Positions 43,532 to 52,640 of a DNA stretch of 64,000 bases are shown one piece after another. The DNA lies in the NCBI GenBank assembly GCA_030425685.1, contig JAUIAD010000011.1:36703-100702 (forward strand), in the 5' to 3' direction. Position 1 is the first letter of the stretch, and each line of letters begins with the position of its first letter. Origin of the DNA: Gammaproteobacteria bacterium (lineage in GTDB: Bacteria; Pseudomonadota; Gammaproteobacteria; Coxiellales; Coxiellaceae). A program made the translations under genes and the position numbers. The notes beneath the pieces were generated by a model, which was not told the origin of the DNA, searched no databases, and saw only the letters and a list, made by a program, of their open reading frames with translations.

Positions 43532-45112
43532 TTATTTTTTTCCTAACTGTTCACAGTAAGTATTTTTTCCAGTTTCTTGCTGGTAAAAACTATCAATGTT
43601 TTTCCATAGTACTTTATCATTATCATCGGTAATAAAGTAGATCTTGTTGTCATGTGTATCTCTCATCACTGACATAATATGATGGTGGTATTTATTATAT
43701 ACCGATTGTATGTCGGCAGGCATATCATTAAATTTCATTACTGTATAGACTGGTGCATTTGTAATTTCCACCTTTGGATTAGTAATTAATGTCATGCTAT
43801 TAACTTTTTGAATTAATAGTTTTGATATAAATGGAATATTTTTACCAGCGGTTAGTGTTGTAAAGCCGGCCGCACCTATAATATCTCTACCTTCATCACC
43901 AAAGAGATTCTTAGTATGCAGCCCCCATTTATTATGAAATACGAAGAATTTACCATTCTTTGTGCCTGTGTATAGCATAATATGTCCATTGAGGCCGATT
44001 AAGGTAACATAAGGGATCGCATATTTTTTTATTAAAGCTAATTTTTCAGAGGTTGATGCATTGGATAAATCAACTTTTGTTGCTGAATTCGTTTGCCAGG
44101 CAGATGATCTAGGTAAATATAGCCCAAAGGTAAAAAATAAAGATTTAATCGTTAATGAGCAATCTCGCCAATGTTTAAAGCCACCCCAGGCATAGGGTTC
44201 TCCAGATAACTGATTTAATAAAAAAGCGAAGTTTTTCTCAGTAGCTGCTAAGGGAAACTGTCCATAGCTGGCTGTATCGATCGATGCGGCAATCATTTTA
44301 GCATGCTGATTTTGATCTGCTATTGGGATATAGATTTTATTATTTTTTTCAGGAAATATCGAGCCAATGCGGCTCATAAAACGAAAACGCCCGTGGGTGT
44401 CCTTTATTGCTTTATTATCTTTTATGATTGCAACAAATTTATTTTTTCGGTATTGCTTAGCAAATTTATCACTAACAAAAGCGATATTTCTCGAGCTTAT
44501 CCAGCCACTTGTGCCTGAAGAGTTGACATAAATCCAGGCACCATTTTTACTAATTTGTAAAACGCGAATGGGTTGGCCTACCCATAACGATGTTAACTGC
44601 AGATTATCAAATGGGTAACCTTGACCGGCTTCTTCGTAGTTGGAGAATATAGGTAAGCTCGTTGGAAAACCGCGTAACTCTGTATTCTTAATAATAATTG
44701 CCCTGCTATTTCGATTGGGGAATGTGTTTAAATCGATATTATCCGTTATTTTAGCCACCCATTGTTGCGAGTTAGGTTGATAATTTATCCCCCAGCCTGG
44801 ATACTTTTGACGTACAGCAATGGCGTTTTTAATATCATTTTTTATAAATAAATTTTCACATTCAGTTGGGTTGTTATCCCATGGCTTGAAATAAGCTGCT
44901 ATTGCCTTTTTTGCTAAACTGGCTTGCTTATCTTTTTTAATTAAAAGTTCATTTTCATTTTTTTTATTAATGTAGTCATTAGCATTTTGATCTATCGGGA
45001 TGCTGATAGCATTATGCAGTGGCAGTTGTTGCCAGCGCGCAAAAATGATGCCTATGGTGAGTCCTATGATAAAAATAACAAAAATGGTCCACCCAGCTGC
45101 GCGTTTACTCAT
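43532..45112 (-). CDS. SH3-domain NlpC/P60 peptidase, membrane-anchored
   Basis: 526 residues. An N-terminal hydrophobic segment (WTIFVIFIIGLTIGIIFA) acts as signal anchor. Residues about 100-330 hold the N-terminal helical and bacterial SH3 domains (LRGFPTSLPIFSN, ISKNGAWIYVNSSGTSGWI) of C40 peptidases that cleave peptidoglycan stem peptides. The catalytic Cys is in PYAWGGFKHWRDCSLTIKS, where D-C-S is the C40 motif. The His is in LIGLNGHIMLYTG, and VFHNKWG supplies the third polar residue. Periplasmic cell-wall hydrolase, probably in remodelling or recycling. AGGT precedes the ATG. Confidence 0.88.
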   Translation of the reverse strand: MSKRAAGWTIFVIFIIGLTIGIIFARWQQLPLHNAISIPIDQNANDYINKKNENELLIKKDKQASLAKKAIAAYFKPWDNNPTECENLFIKNDIKNAIAVRQKYPGWGINYQPNSQQWVAKITDNIDLNTFPNRNSRAIIIKNTELRGFPTSLPIFSNYEEAGQGYPFDNLQLTSLWVGQPIRVLQISKNGAWIYVNSSGTSGWISSRNIAFVSDKFAKQYRKNKFVAIIKDNKAIKDTHGRFRFMSRIGSIFPEKNNKIYIPIADQNQHAKMIAASIDTASYGQFPLAATEKNFAFLLNQLSGEPYAWGGFKHWRDCSLTIKSLFFTFGLYLPRSSAWQTNSATKVDLSNASTSEKLALIKKYAIPYVTLIGLNGHIMLYTGTKNGKFFVFHNKWGLHTKNLFGDEGRDIIGAAGFTTLTAGKNIPFISKLLIQKVNSMTLITNPKVEITNAPVYTVMKFNDMPADIQSVYNKYHHHIMSVMRDTHDNKIYFITDDNDKVLWKNIDSFYQQETGKNTYCEQLGKK

Positions 45113-45282
45113 AATTTACCTAACTACTGTCTTATGCGTGAAAAATGACCTGTATTATATGTGCTCACGACAACGTGGTCAATATGTGCGCTAAAACTTC
45201 TTGCTGTGCAGATTTCAGTAAAATATCTTAAATATCAGTATGTTAAGGTAGATCTTGCGTCAACTTAGTATGCTCGCTTAAG

Positions 45283-46272
45283 TCACAGATCGAATGTTTT
45301 AAACCAAGGGTCCTGCTTTTCTAACTCTGACTCTAGCCATTGTCGATATTTGTAGGCGAGCTTGTCGGCATTGATGGCTTGATTCCAAGGCTTTGCGCCT
45401 AACTGTATATTGTCATCTTGGCCACTCAGCATAGCGATATCTTGAAACACTATCTTTTTGCTCATTCTTTTTTGAATGGTTTTGATAAAAGGTATCCATT
45501 TTAGCCATGGCATATTTTTATAGTAGAATATACTTAGTAAGCGCATTTTCTGTGGCGATAAAGGTATGCAGTAGTGAATTTGTCGCATGCCTTTATTACC
45601 AAACTGGATGTCAAAGTAAACCGTATGGGGTCCCATAAAGTGGAAATTAATTTTTTTACTGTTTTTTCCAGATAAAGTTGTTGCGATACCACTAATGTTA
45701 TTCTCTGATTGTTGCACTTCAAACTCAATTGGCGCCGCTTTTTTTCTATTTGACAGTGTGCCATGATGTGCAAATGGTAAATGCGCAGGATCAAGTAAGT
45801 TTTCAATCATAAGCTCATGTGGAATATCAATATCAATGGCATAATCGAAACGTACCGTATTTTGTTTTGCATAGGAAAAAATATCATTGTACTCTTGCGG
45901 AATGGTATCCGTTGCGTCTGAACCTTGGTAAATCCAAATAATATTATATTTTTCAATAACGAGTTTTTTAGGTACGCAAGCCTTTGGGGGGGGTTTAACA
46001 TTCTGCTTTAACGCTGGGATTAAAGTGCAATCACCACGACTATTAAATTGCCAGCCATGATACATGCACTCAACTAAGCCATTGTTTAAACGACCCAGTG
46101 ATAGTGGAGTTGAGCGGTGTGGGCAGCGATCTTGCAAGCAGGCGATTTTATTTTCTTGATCTCTGTAAAGGATTAAAGGCTCGCTTAATAATTTAAGGGA
46201 ATAAATTATATTGGCTTTGATGTCATAAGAGAAGGCGATAGGATACCAATTATTAAAGGCGCTATTTGTCAT
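45283..46272 (-). CDS. Rieske [2Fe-2S] oxygenase
   Basis: 329 residues, the catalytic subunit type of Rieske non-haem iron oxygenases (vanillate O-demethylase VanA, PaO and relatives). The Rieske cluster ligands are Cys50, His52 (DRCPHRSTPL) and Cys69, His72 (CMYHGWQF). The mononuclear iron site is ENLLDPAHLPFAHHG, with Asp161 bridging and His164 and His169 as ligands. It needs a separate reductase, not seen nearby. No signal. Substrate is an aromatic or polycyclic compound in known relatives; unknown here. The next gene downstream on the genome, a quinone oxidoreductase, is on the same strand but 116 bases away. Confidence 0.92.
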   Translation of the reverse strand: MTNSAFNNWYPIAFSYDIKANIIYSLKLLSEPLILYRDQENKIACLQDRCPHRSTPLSLGRLNNGLVECMYHGWQFNSRGDCTLIPALKQNVKPPPKACVPKKLVIEKYNIIWIYQGSDATDTIPQEYNDIFSYAKQNTVRFDYAIDIDIPHELMIENLLDPAHLPFAHHGTLSNRKKAAPIEFEVQQSENNISGIATTLSGKNSKKINFHFMGPHTVYFDIQFGNKGMRQIHYCIPLSPQKMRLLSIFYYKNMPWLKWIPFIKTIQKRMSKKIVFQDIAMLSGQDDNIQLGAKPWNQAINADKLAYKYRQWLESELEKQDPWFKTFDL

Positions 46273-46388
46273 TGTTTAGTCCGAAGATGGTTTGTTGCTT
46301 TCATTAGCTTGTAAAGTTGATAAGTTTAGCATTTGTTAAAGAGGTTGATAACTTTTTTATAAAATCACAAGCATTAACAGCCCGTTTG

Positions 46389-47369
46389 CTAGGCAATGCT
46401 TAGTATTATCTTGCCAATATTTTTGTTATCTTCCATATATTGATGTGCGGCTTGAACATCACTAAAGTCAAATTCACAATCAACTACTGGAAGAATGGTA
46501 TTATCCAGCAGTTTGCTAAGCCAGCGTGTGACAAAGCGATGGGTAATCTCTCTTTTTTCTTCTAAAGATTGACGGCGCATGACCAATCCTTTTATTTGTA
46601 AACGATTAAACAGTAATACAGAAAGATCCATTTCCACCATCTTCCCTGACATAAATGCAACCTGTGTAATACGGCCCTTTTCTTTCAAAATACTCATATT
46701 TTTTTGAAAGTTATTTTTGCCAATGTAGTCAATAATAACATCGATGCCTTTGCTATTGGTGAGCGCCATTATTTTTTCACTATAGTCTTCTTCTTTATAG
46801 TTGATGCCAATATCAGCGCCTAAATCAAGCACTCTTGATATTTTTTCTTTTGATCCTGCGGTAAAGTAGACGGTTGCACCTATTGCTTTTGCCAATTGGA
46901 TACCGGCAGTGCTGATACCGCTAGCGCCGGCATGAAATAAAACTGATTCACCCGTTTGCAATTTTCCTAAGGTAAATACAGCTTCTTGCGCAGTTAGAAA
47001 TGCTTCTGGAATAGCGGCAGCTGCGGCGTCGGAAACATTTCCCGGTATTGGGATTGCCATATTGGCGTCCATCAGGCAATACTCTGCATAAGCGCCGCTA
47101 TCTACTAGCCCGCAAATGCGTTGCCCCTTCTTTAGATCTTGCACGTTTTCACCCAGTGCTACTATCTGACCAGCTAACTCTAAGCCTAATATATTAGAGG
47201 CGCCTTCAGGTAGGGGGTAATTCCCATTGCGTTGAATAATGTCGGCGCGATTTAACGCCGCCTTTGATACCTTAACCAATATTTGGTTGTCGATGGGTCG
47301 AGGGATGGGTAGCTCGGATATTTTCAGTACTTCGGGACCGCCGTATTCTGTTACTGCTATTGCTTTCAT
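46389..47369 (-). CDS. NAD(P)H-dependent quinone oxidoreductase, PIG3-type
   Basis: 326 residues, a medium-chain dehydrogenase without zinc. GroES-like domain 1-120 (KAIAVTEYGGPEVLKI, NRADIIQRNGNYPLPEG), Rossmann domain about 125-260 with VLFHAGASGISTAGIQLAKA as the NADPH loop. It matches the PIG3/TP53I3 subfamily closely over the full length, where two-electron or one-electron reduction of quinones is known. Cytosolic. Ribosome-binding site AGGT. It is upstream of the Rieske gene on the same strand and may be co-transcribed. Confidence 0.92.
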   Translation of the reverse strand: MKAIAVTEYGGPEVLKISELPIPRPIDNQILVKVSKAALNRADIIQRNGNYPLPEGASNILGLELAGQIVALGENVQDLKKGQRICGLVDSGAYAEYCLMDANMAIPIPGNVSDAAAAAIPEAFLTAQEAVFTLGKLQTGESVLFHAGASGISTAGIQLAKAIGATVYFTAGSKEKISRVLDLGADIGINYKEEDYSEKIMALTNSKGIDVIIDYIGKNNFQKNMSILKEKGRITQVAFMSGKMVEMDLSVLLFNRLQIKGLVMRRQSLEEKREITHRFVTRWLSKLLDNTILPVVDCEFDFSDVQAAHQYMEDNKNIGKIILSIA

Positions 47370-47720
47370 ATGTACCTGCTCAGTTTGTGATTTTCCATTT
47401 TATGCGGCAAGGTTTCTTGCCTCTAAGTATATAGCGCTAATAAGCTATCTTATTGTGTGTTGCCCTTGAAGTGAAGTTATTTATGATTAGTCAGTCAATT
47501 ATTTATCAATTTATTGCTTGTAAGTATCTTTTTTCATTAGGGGTTGTTGTCCGTTAAATTTGCTCACAATTAATGTTGCTTTCATTATTGCAAAGGAAAT
47601 TGGTGTGTTAGACTTGCCCGCACTTTTTGATAGCAGTAATAATTTAATACATATAAAGTTTATATTGGCAGAAATAGCTGTCTTATAATCAAAATACACA
47701 AATACTATTTGGAGATAACT
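47370..47720. other. Divergent promoter region
   Basis: 351 bases between the quinone oxidoreductase and the CaaX-like protein. No supported gene; a reverse frame of 62 codons lacks a ribosome-binding site. No confident promoter elements. Confidence 0.45.
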
Positions 47721-48293
47721 ATGGTAAAAAAAACCGAATTGGAAATGGCTGGGTCAGATAGCCAGCAACCAGCAGGCCTTGAGCAAGTTGAAATAGCGAT
47801 TGCAGGTCCTATAAAAAATGATGAGCGAAAAGAAGTAACACCCACTGCATCAGAGCATTCAAGCCGAGGACCTAGCCCAGTTTCTCTAGGCGGTTCTACA
47901 GATTCGAATGATTCTCAACAGGCTGAGGCGGATGAAAATTCATATGTTAGTTATTGCTCTGCTAATCCTGGTATCAAGACAACAAAAGATTTACTAGTGA
48001 ATGGAAACTCAATTTTTAACTCGGTGGAGAGCAGCACTTCAGGGGAGAACAAAAGGGAATTTGATTTAAGAGCAAGAAGAAAAAGTGCAGGTAGGATATG
48101 GGCTGAAGTGTTGGGTGAAAATAATAATTGGGATGGTAGCTTTTATGGCGAACAAAGAGTTAGCCGAGGAGAGTCAACTAGTAGTGTAAAAGAGACGCAG
48201 GCTATACTTGATGATGCACAACCATCGGCGGATGAAAAAGATACGAATGATAATGATTCTTGCTCATGTTTTTCTAGCTGTGTTGTTTGTTAA
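47721..48293 (+). CDS. Disordered unknown protein ending in CaaX-like CVVC
   Basis: The start is moved to ATG 47721, with GGAGAT 5 bases upstream, giving 190 residues. The protein is hydrophilic and Ser/Glu/Asp/Asn-rich, probably largely disordered, with no signal. Its last residues are SCSCFSSCVVC: the final tetrapeptide fits CaaX with two aliphatic residues, and three more Cys just before are typical of palmitoylated sites in eukaryotic small GTPases. A host-membrane-targeted effector is a reasonable inference. Alternatives are a metal-binding or disulphide cluster. Confidence 0.66.
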   Translation: MVKKTELEMAGSDSQQPAGLEQVEIAIAGPIKNDERKEVTPTASEHSSRGPSPVSLGGSTDSNDSQQAEADENSYVSYCSANPGIKTTKDLLVNGNSIFNSVESSTSGENKREFDLRARRKSAGRIWAEVLGENNNWDGSFYGEQRVSRGESTSSVKETQAILDDAQPSADEKDTNDNDSCSCFSSCVVC

Positions 48294-48607
48294 ATTCTAT
48301 CAATAATTAAACTGTATTTTTGGCAGGGAAGCCAGTTTACTGTCTCTTACGTTTTCAATTTATTTTCATAGTTATACTTTATCTCGATGGCTAGATTTTT
48401 CAGTTTTAAAAACCGCATAGCTGCACCGATTTTACGCGGCGGCGCAGTGGTTATAAGCGTTCGCCGCGTAAAGCCGCGACCTCATGAAGTATTGAAGACT
48501 CTATCAGCATACCCGTAGCACACACCCACAATACCCCCTATTGAAAAAGCAATTACAAATACAATACAATTAAGCTAACGGACTGATAATTTATTAAGGA
48601 TAATATA
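48294..48607. other. Intergenic region holding palindromic element B
   Basis: 314 bases between the CaaX-like protein and the beta-lactamase-like gene. Apart from the GC-rich palindrome, annotated separately, I see no gene. The promoter of the following gene should lie in the AT-rich last 80 bases. Confidence 0.5.
48431..48472. repeat. GC-rich palindromic element B
   Basis: TTTACGCGGCG at 48431-48441 is a perfect reverse complement of 48462-48472 with a 20-base loop. It shares the TTACGCGGCG core with elements A and C and appears to be a short member of the same family. Confidence 0.8.
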
Positions 48608-49765
48608 ATGTCATTTAAAAAACTCCTGCTATCAACCGCGCTTTTATTGTCTCCCTTGGCAGCCTTAGCTCAGACACCCCAATGCAAAGTGCTAGGCAAA
48701 GCAGACGCAAGTTTGCACGCAGATAAGTTAGCCGCAAAAATTCAGACCATGATTTTCGAAATGGGAAATATGCCCGCATTATTGGTAGGGGTGGTTAAGG
48801 GTCATCATAGCGCTTTAATCAGCTGTGGCGAGATTAGAAAAAACACCAACACACGCCCAACGGCAACAACAATGTGGCAAATTGGTTCAGTTTCAAAGGT
48901 CATTACAACAACTATTCTGGCCATAATGGTTAACGAAGGAAAAGTCAAGCTATCAGATCCCTTATCCAAGTTTTTACCCATTGGATTTCATACGCCAAAT
49001 TACCAGCAACAAAAAATAACCTTACTAGATTTGGCAACGCACACTTCAGGCTTGCCGCGTGAAGCGGGAGCTGAGAACAGCTCTTTAGATGATTTTCAAA
49101 ATAACTATGCTTATAAAGCGGATGAAGTTTATACGTGGCTAAATACTTATAAGTTACAACATGCACCAGGAACATTTTATCAATATTCTAATATTGGTTT
49201 TGGCTTATTGGGAAATTCCCTCGCTAAGGTGGAGCGTAAAACATACGCACAACTGGTTAATCACTATATAACCAAAAAGCTGGGTATGGCAAATACAACA
49301 CTGACACCCAACGCGCATCAAAAACAGTTGGAAGCAAGCAGTTATTGGATGAATGGTGATTTAATTAAAAATGACTGGGTATTTAATTACAATCGACCTA
49401 GTGGCGGTGTTTATTCTAATGGAAGCGATTTGCTAAAATTCCTTCGTTATAATTTAAATTTACTAAATAATAAAAATATTATTACCAATCAAATTGCACA
49501 TGCTAGTTATGTATATAGTGATGCGCTAAAAAATAAAAGAACTTTCTCTAGTTCAGCAATGGCATTAGGTTGGGAGGTTGATAGTAATTACAATCATCTT
49601 CCACTAATTTTAGCTAAAAATGGTTGGGTTAGTGGTTTTAACACCTGGGTAATGATCATGCCTAGTCGTCAAATAGGTTTATTTAGTATTTCTAATAAAC
49701 CATATTTAACAATAAAAGGACCTTTGCAGTCCATATTGAGAGACTTGATGCAAGATGATACTTAA
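48608..49765 (+). CDS. Class C beta-lactamase/penicillin-binding serine hydrolase
   Basis: 385 residues. Sec signal MSFKKLLLSTALLLSPLAALA. Active-site serine in SVSK: Ser94 and Lys97. Second motif Tyr193-Ser194-Asn195 (YSNIGFG). The third, normally KTG, is AKNGWVSGF with Lys337-Asn338-Gly339, so Thr is replaced by Asn. This broad family includes AmpC, AmpH and other DD-peptidases and esterases; the changed third motif makes strong beta-lactamase activity uncertain. Periplasmic. Monocistronic, with an AAGGA ribosome-binding site. Confidence 0.88.
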   Translation: MSFKKLLLSTALLLSPLAALAQTPQCKVLGKADASLHADKLAAKIQTMIFEMGNMPALLVGVVKGHHSALISCGEIRKNTNTRPTATTMWQIGSVSKVITTTILAIMVNEGKVKLSDPLSKFLPIGFHTPNYQQQKITLLDLATHTSGLPREAGAENSSLDDFQNNYAYKADEVYTWLNTYKLQHAPGTFYQYSNIGFGLLGNSLAKVERKTYAQLVNHYITKKLGMANTTLTPNAHQKQLEASSYWMNGDLIKNDWVFNYNRPSGGVYSNGSDLLKFLRYNLNLLNNKNIITNQIAHASYVYSDALKNKRTFSSSAMALGWEVDSNYNHLPLILAKNGWVSGFNTWVMIMPSRQIGLFSISNKPYLTIKGPLQSILRDLMQDDT

Positions 49766-49814
49766 TTGAGTTGTTAATATCATTTGCTATTTATAAGCAG
49801 TGCATAATAATCAA

Positions 49815-52034
49815 CTATAGCTTGCTTCTTAGTTGTAAGTCATCATTTGGTAATGCGCAAGCTTCGTACGTATTGTTATGAAAAAAACTATATTTGTTGT
49901 AGTCGTCAACTTTTTTATTATCATTCGGAGGAGTTAAGCTTGCTAAGAAATGATGTAATCGCCAAATAGCCTGTACAACTTCCTTTGTGTCGATACCAAA
50001 AAGAAAGCGAAAGAAAATTTTATCATTATTAACCCCCATCGCTTCATTGGGAAGCATTTCAACACCTATTGCCGCGTACATAGCGAGATAAAAATCTACC
50101 CCTGTATTCAGCTGAATATCATTAATCATAAACCCTTTCCAGCGGTTAAAATTTAATATGGCAAAGAAACCCGCTTCGGGTGTGAATTCAATATTAATAT
50201 TATTTAGGCCTTGTAATAATTGGTTAATGGCGCCAGCATTACTTAGGCTGAGTCCGCAGGAGGTAAGCATTGTAGTAATAAATTTCATTAAGTTTTTATC
50301 TTTTAGCAATGGTATGCCCGATACCAGTAAAGAGAGCAAGTTAAAGTTTTTTTCATAAAACATGTCATTTTTGTGAAGGTATCGATGCATATGTTTGTCA
50401 ACGTCACAAGCTTTAATAAAGAGATGTTGCTTATCTAAACTATTTGACAGCATGGTATGGATTAAAAATCTGCCGACGGACTGCACTAAATCATGGCTGA
50501 CATACATAAACGCCAGTCGGTACCCTGGTGCTGATAGGTGCTTTGAAAAACTGTGGAGCTGGTACAGTTTTTTAATGCTTGAGCATTTTGCAAATGATCC
50601 AATAGAATAGCTAGGCCTACGTATAAGATGATGTGCGTAATCAGCTATTATGGCGATATCCATTTTTTCGGCGACAGTGGCAATTTGATTAACATCATTC
50701 TGAGAATAGACAGCGCCAAAAGGGCTGTTAGGGTTAATTAACAGGATCCCGAGAACTCTGGCTGGCCATCTGACCATTGAGCCTAAGCTTGGATCTATGC
50801 TATCAAGCTTTTCTTTCAAGCGATCTAGTTCAAGAGATAGTCTTACACTATCGTTGTAATAAAAATGTATAGAAATGAGGATGTCGTTTACTTCTTTTAT
50901 TAAAGGGTAAAATTTTTTCTTAGCTGTAAGAATTTGTTTAATATTGTCTAAATTAATTTGCAAATATTGTTTTGATTTTAGTAGTAGTTCTATATTAATT
51001 TTGTTAATTAATTGGGTTAGATCAGACGGGTTTACTTTGTAATTATTTATACGTTTTAATGGGAGCTCTGCAATTTTACCACCATGAATTTCTGTTTGAG
51101 AAACAAATAATCCATAAGTGGGGGTAGGGATAATTATTATATTTTTAGCAAAAATGGTAGTGCGCCCTTCGTTAAATAAAATATGAGGGATAATGGCGCT
51201 ACCAAACAGAGCTGTAGAGCCGCTACCAAGATAGGTTGCCCCGAGTGGTAATGTATCGCAGCTTGTGTTGGGTAATAGTTCAAGACCTTGCATAAAGCGA
51301 ATGGCGGCATTATTTGCTTTTTGTTCTTCAGTGATAAAGTGGTATTGGTTATATTTGTACGCATCTATTAGTTTGTGGTTTTGGATCTTATCAAAGGTCG
51401 GCGCGATACCAACGCCGCCTCCTGCATCAATAATTTTAAGTCGTTGTGAATCTTGTACTAATGTACTTTTGCCAATGGCAGAAACATTGCGGTAGACTTC
51501 TAGAAAACGCCCTGTATAAAAAGATGGTGGTTTGGTATTCGCAGATGTGCTTTCCTTGCTCTCAATGCCACAATTTTTTGTTTGGTTACACGCTTGATAG
51601 AATGATGAAAAATTTTTTAATTGTAATTGCAGGTCAGTCTTCATCGTCAAATCAAGTGAGGAAGTTATGGTCAATAGTGTAGATAAGGCTTTGCTTAGAT
51701 CTGTTAAATTTAATGATATCGGTAACTCTGAAAATAGCAGTATAAAATGCAAAGTTTTTAATTGGCAGAATTGTCTCAAACTATTGTCGTATAAGTTAGA
51801 TGTTCCAGCTAAAAAATTTAATATGGTAACTAAGCAGTGCGAGTCAAATTGTTCTTCTTGTCGTTTTATCAAAAGGCAGGCTAGCCATGCGTGCGCAAAT
51901 AACTTTCCTTGATCGCAGCGGATATGCAACCATGGAGGTGAGGGTGGCAGGGCGCGTCTGTCGCTTATGTCGGAAAGTCCAGTTATTGCTGTAAAAGGTA
52001 AGCTTGGTATTATATTTTTGGGTGTTGGTCTCAT
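49815..52034 (-). CDS. Enlarged fold-type I aminotransferase-like protein, 739 aa
   Basis: The core is a class I/II PLP enzyme: phosphate-binding GSGSTALFGS, IIPTPTYGLF, NPNSPFG near 434-440, Asp465-Tyr466 (IADYAHH), Schiff-base Lys498 in SFSKHLSAPGYRLAFMY, and a C-terminal Arg (FFRFLFG). The usual NPNNPTG is NPNSPFG, and the enzyme is nearly twice the normal 400 residues. It carries a roughly 180-residue N-terminal extension and an insertion of about 90 residues with coiled-coil character (LLLKSKQYLQINLDNIKQ) between the small and large domain motifs. Start supported only by position; no good ribosome-binding site. Substrate unknown; it lies next to the histidine operon but on the other strand. 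Confidence 0.82.
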   Translation of the reverse strand: MRPTPKNIIPSLPFTAITGLSDISDRRALPPSPPWLHIRCDQGKLFAHAWLACLLIKRQEEQFDSHCLVTILNFLAGTSNLYDNSLRQFCQLKTLHFILLFSELPISLNLTDLSKALSTLLTITSSLDLTMKTDLQLQLKNFSSFYQACNQTKNCGIESKESTSANTKPPSFYTGRFLEVYRNVSAIGKSTLVQDSQRLKIIDAGGGVGIAPTFDKIQNHKLIDAYKYNQYHFITEEQKANNAAIRFMQGLELLPNTSCDTLPLGATYLGSGSTALFGSAIIPHILFNEGRTTIFAKNIIIIPTPTYGLFVSQTEIHGGKIAELPLKRINNYKVNPSDLTQLINKINIELLLKSKQYLQINLDNIKQILTAKKKFYPLIKEVNDILISIHFYYNDSVRLSLELDRLKEKLDSIDPSLGSMVRWPARVLGILLINPNSPFGAVYSQNDVNQIATVAEKMDIAIIADYAHHLIRRPSYSIGSFAKCSSIKKLYQLHSFSKHLSAPGYRLAFMYVSHDLVQSVGRFLIHTMLSNSLDKQHLFIKACDVDKHMHRYLHKNDMFYEKNFNLLSLLVSGIPLLKDKNLMKFITTMLTSCGLSLSNAGAINQLLQGLNNINIEFTPEAGFFAILNFNRWKGFMINDIQLNTGVDFYLAMYAAIGVEMLPNEAMGVNNDKIFFRFLFGIDTKEVVQAIWRLHHFLASLTPPNDNKKVDDYNKYSFFHNNTYEACALPNDDLQLRSKL

Positions 52035-52298
52035 GCTGTATTCATTATATCTATTGGTGTTGGGCGAAATTAAGGCGTAGAAGTTTACCGTTCTGTTCTT
52101 AAGTAAATATTAAAAAGTTGGTTATTTGCAGGATTTTATGAATTTCTGTCAAATAGTATTCACTTGCAAGATGGATTATGTCCGATGGAATTTAGATGCA
52201 GCGTTGTTTAAGTATAAAGTGCGAGGTGTAACTTACTTATAGAGTTTATAGAAATGTTTTTTGCCAACAAGATTTGCAGATGTCGTGATGATGTGATA

Positions 52299-52312
52299 AC
52301 GTGGTACTACAT
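52299..52312. promoter_or_regulatory. Candidate operator before the his operon regulator
   Basis: ACGTGGTACTACAT is an imperfect palindrome, 10 of 14 positions symmetric about GTAC. It is flanked by a wider dyad, GTGATG at 52285-52290 and CATCAC at 52310-52315. It lies 7 bases before the AAAGAGG ribosome-binding site of the TrpR-family gene, where autoregulation would act. No binding data; pattern only. Confidence 0.3.
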
Positions 52313-52331
52313 CACTTTAAAGAGGTTGAGC

Positions 52332-52640
52332 ATGAACTCAGGAAAAAACAATTTAAATCAGGAAGATGCGCTATTTGCAGCTATAAGCCTTTTGAAAAAT
52401 GTAGAAGAGGTGAAGCTTTTTTTTAAAGATCTCTGTACGCCAGCTGAGATTCAGGCCATGACCGATCGTTGGCGGGTGGTGGATCCTATTAAACAAGGTA
52501 TTCCGTATCGCACGATTCATCAGCAGACTGGCGTCAGTGTAAGTACGGTTGGGCGTGTTGCCAGATATATTGCACATGGAGCAGGGGGCTATGACTTGCT
52601 GTATAAACGAGTAAAAAGAAAGAGTAAAAATGAAAAATGA
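52332..52640 (+). CDS. TrpR/YerC-family transcriptional regulator, likely of the his operon
   Basis: The start is placed at ATG 52332, with AAAGAGG 6 bases upstream, rather than at 52254, which lacks a site; this gives 102 residues, the family norm. The helix-turn-helix is typical of YerC/YecD relatives of TrpR: EEVKLFFKDLCTPAEIQAM, then YRTIHQQTGVSVSTVGRVAR. In Firmicutes this family is predicted to regulate histidine genes (HisR). Here its last 11 bases overlap hisG, so it is the first gene of the operon. Autogenous control by histidine is the natural inference. Confidence 0.85.
   Translation: MNSGKNNLNQEDALFAAISLLKNVEEVKLFFKDLCTPAEIQAMTDRWRVVDPIKQGIPYRTIHQQTGVSVSTVGRVARYIAHGAGGYDLLYKRVKRKSKNEK

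Noticed and set aside
52254..52331. Earlier start for the TrpR-family regulator
   Set aside because: No ribosome-binding site; the extra 26 residues are unlike the family and cover the likely operator.
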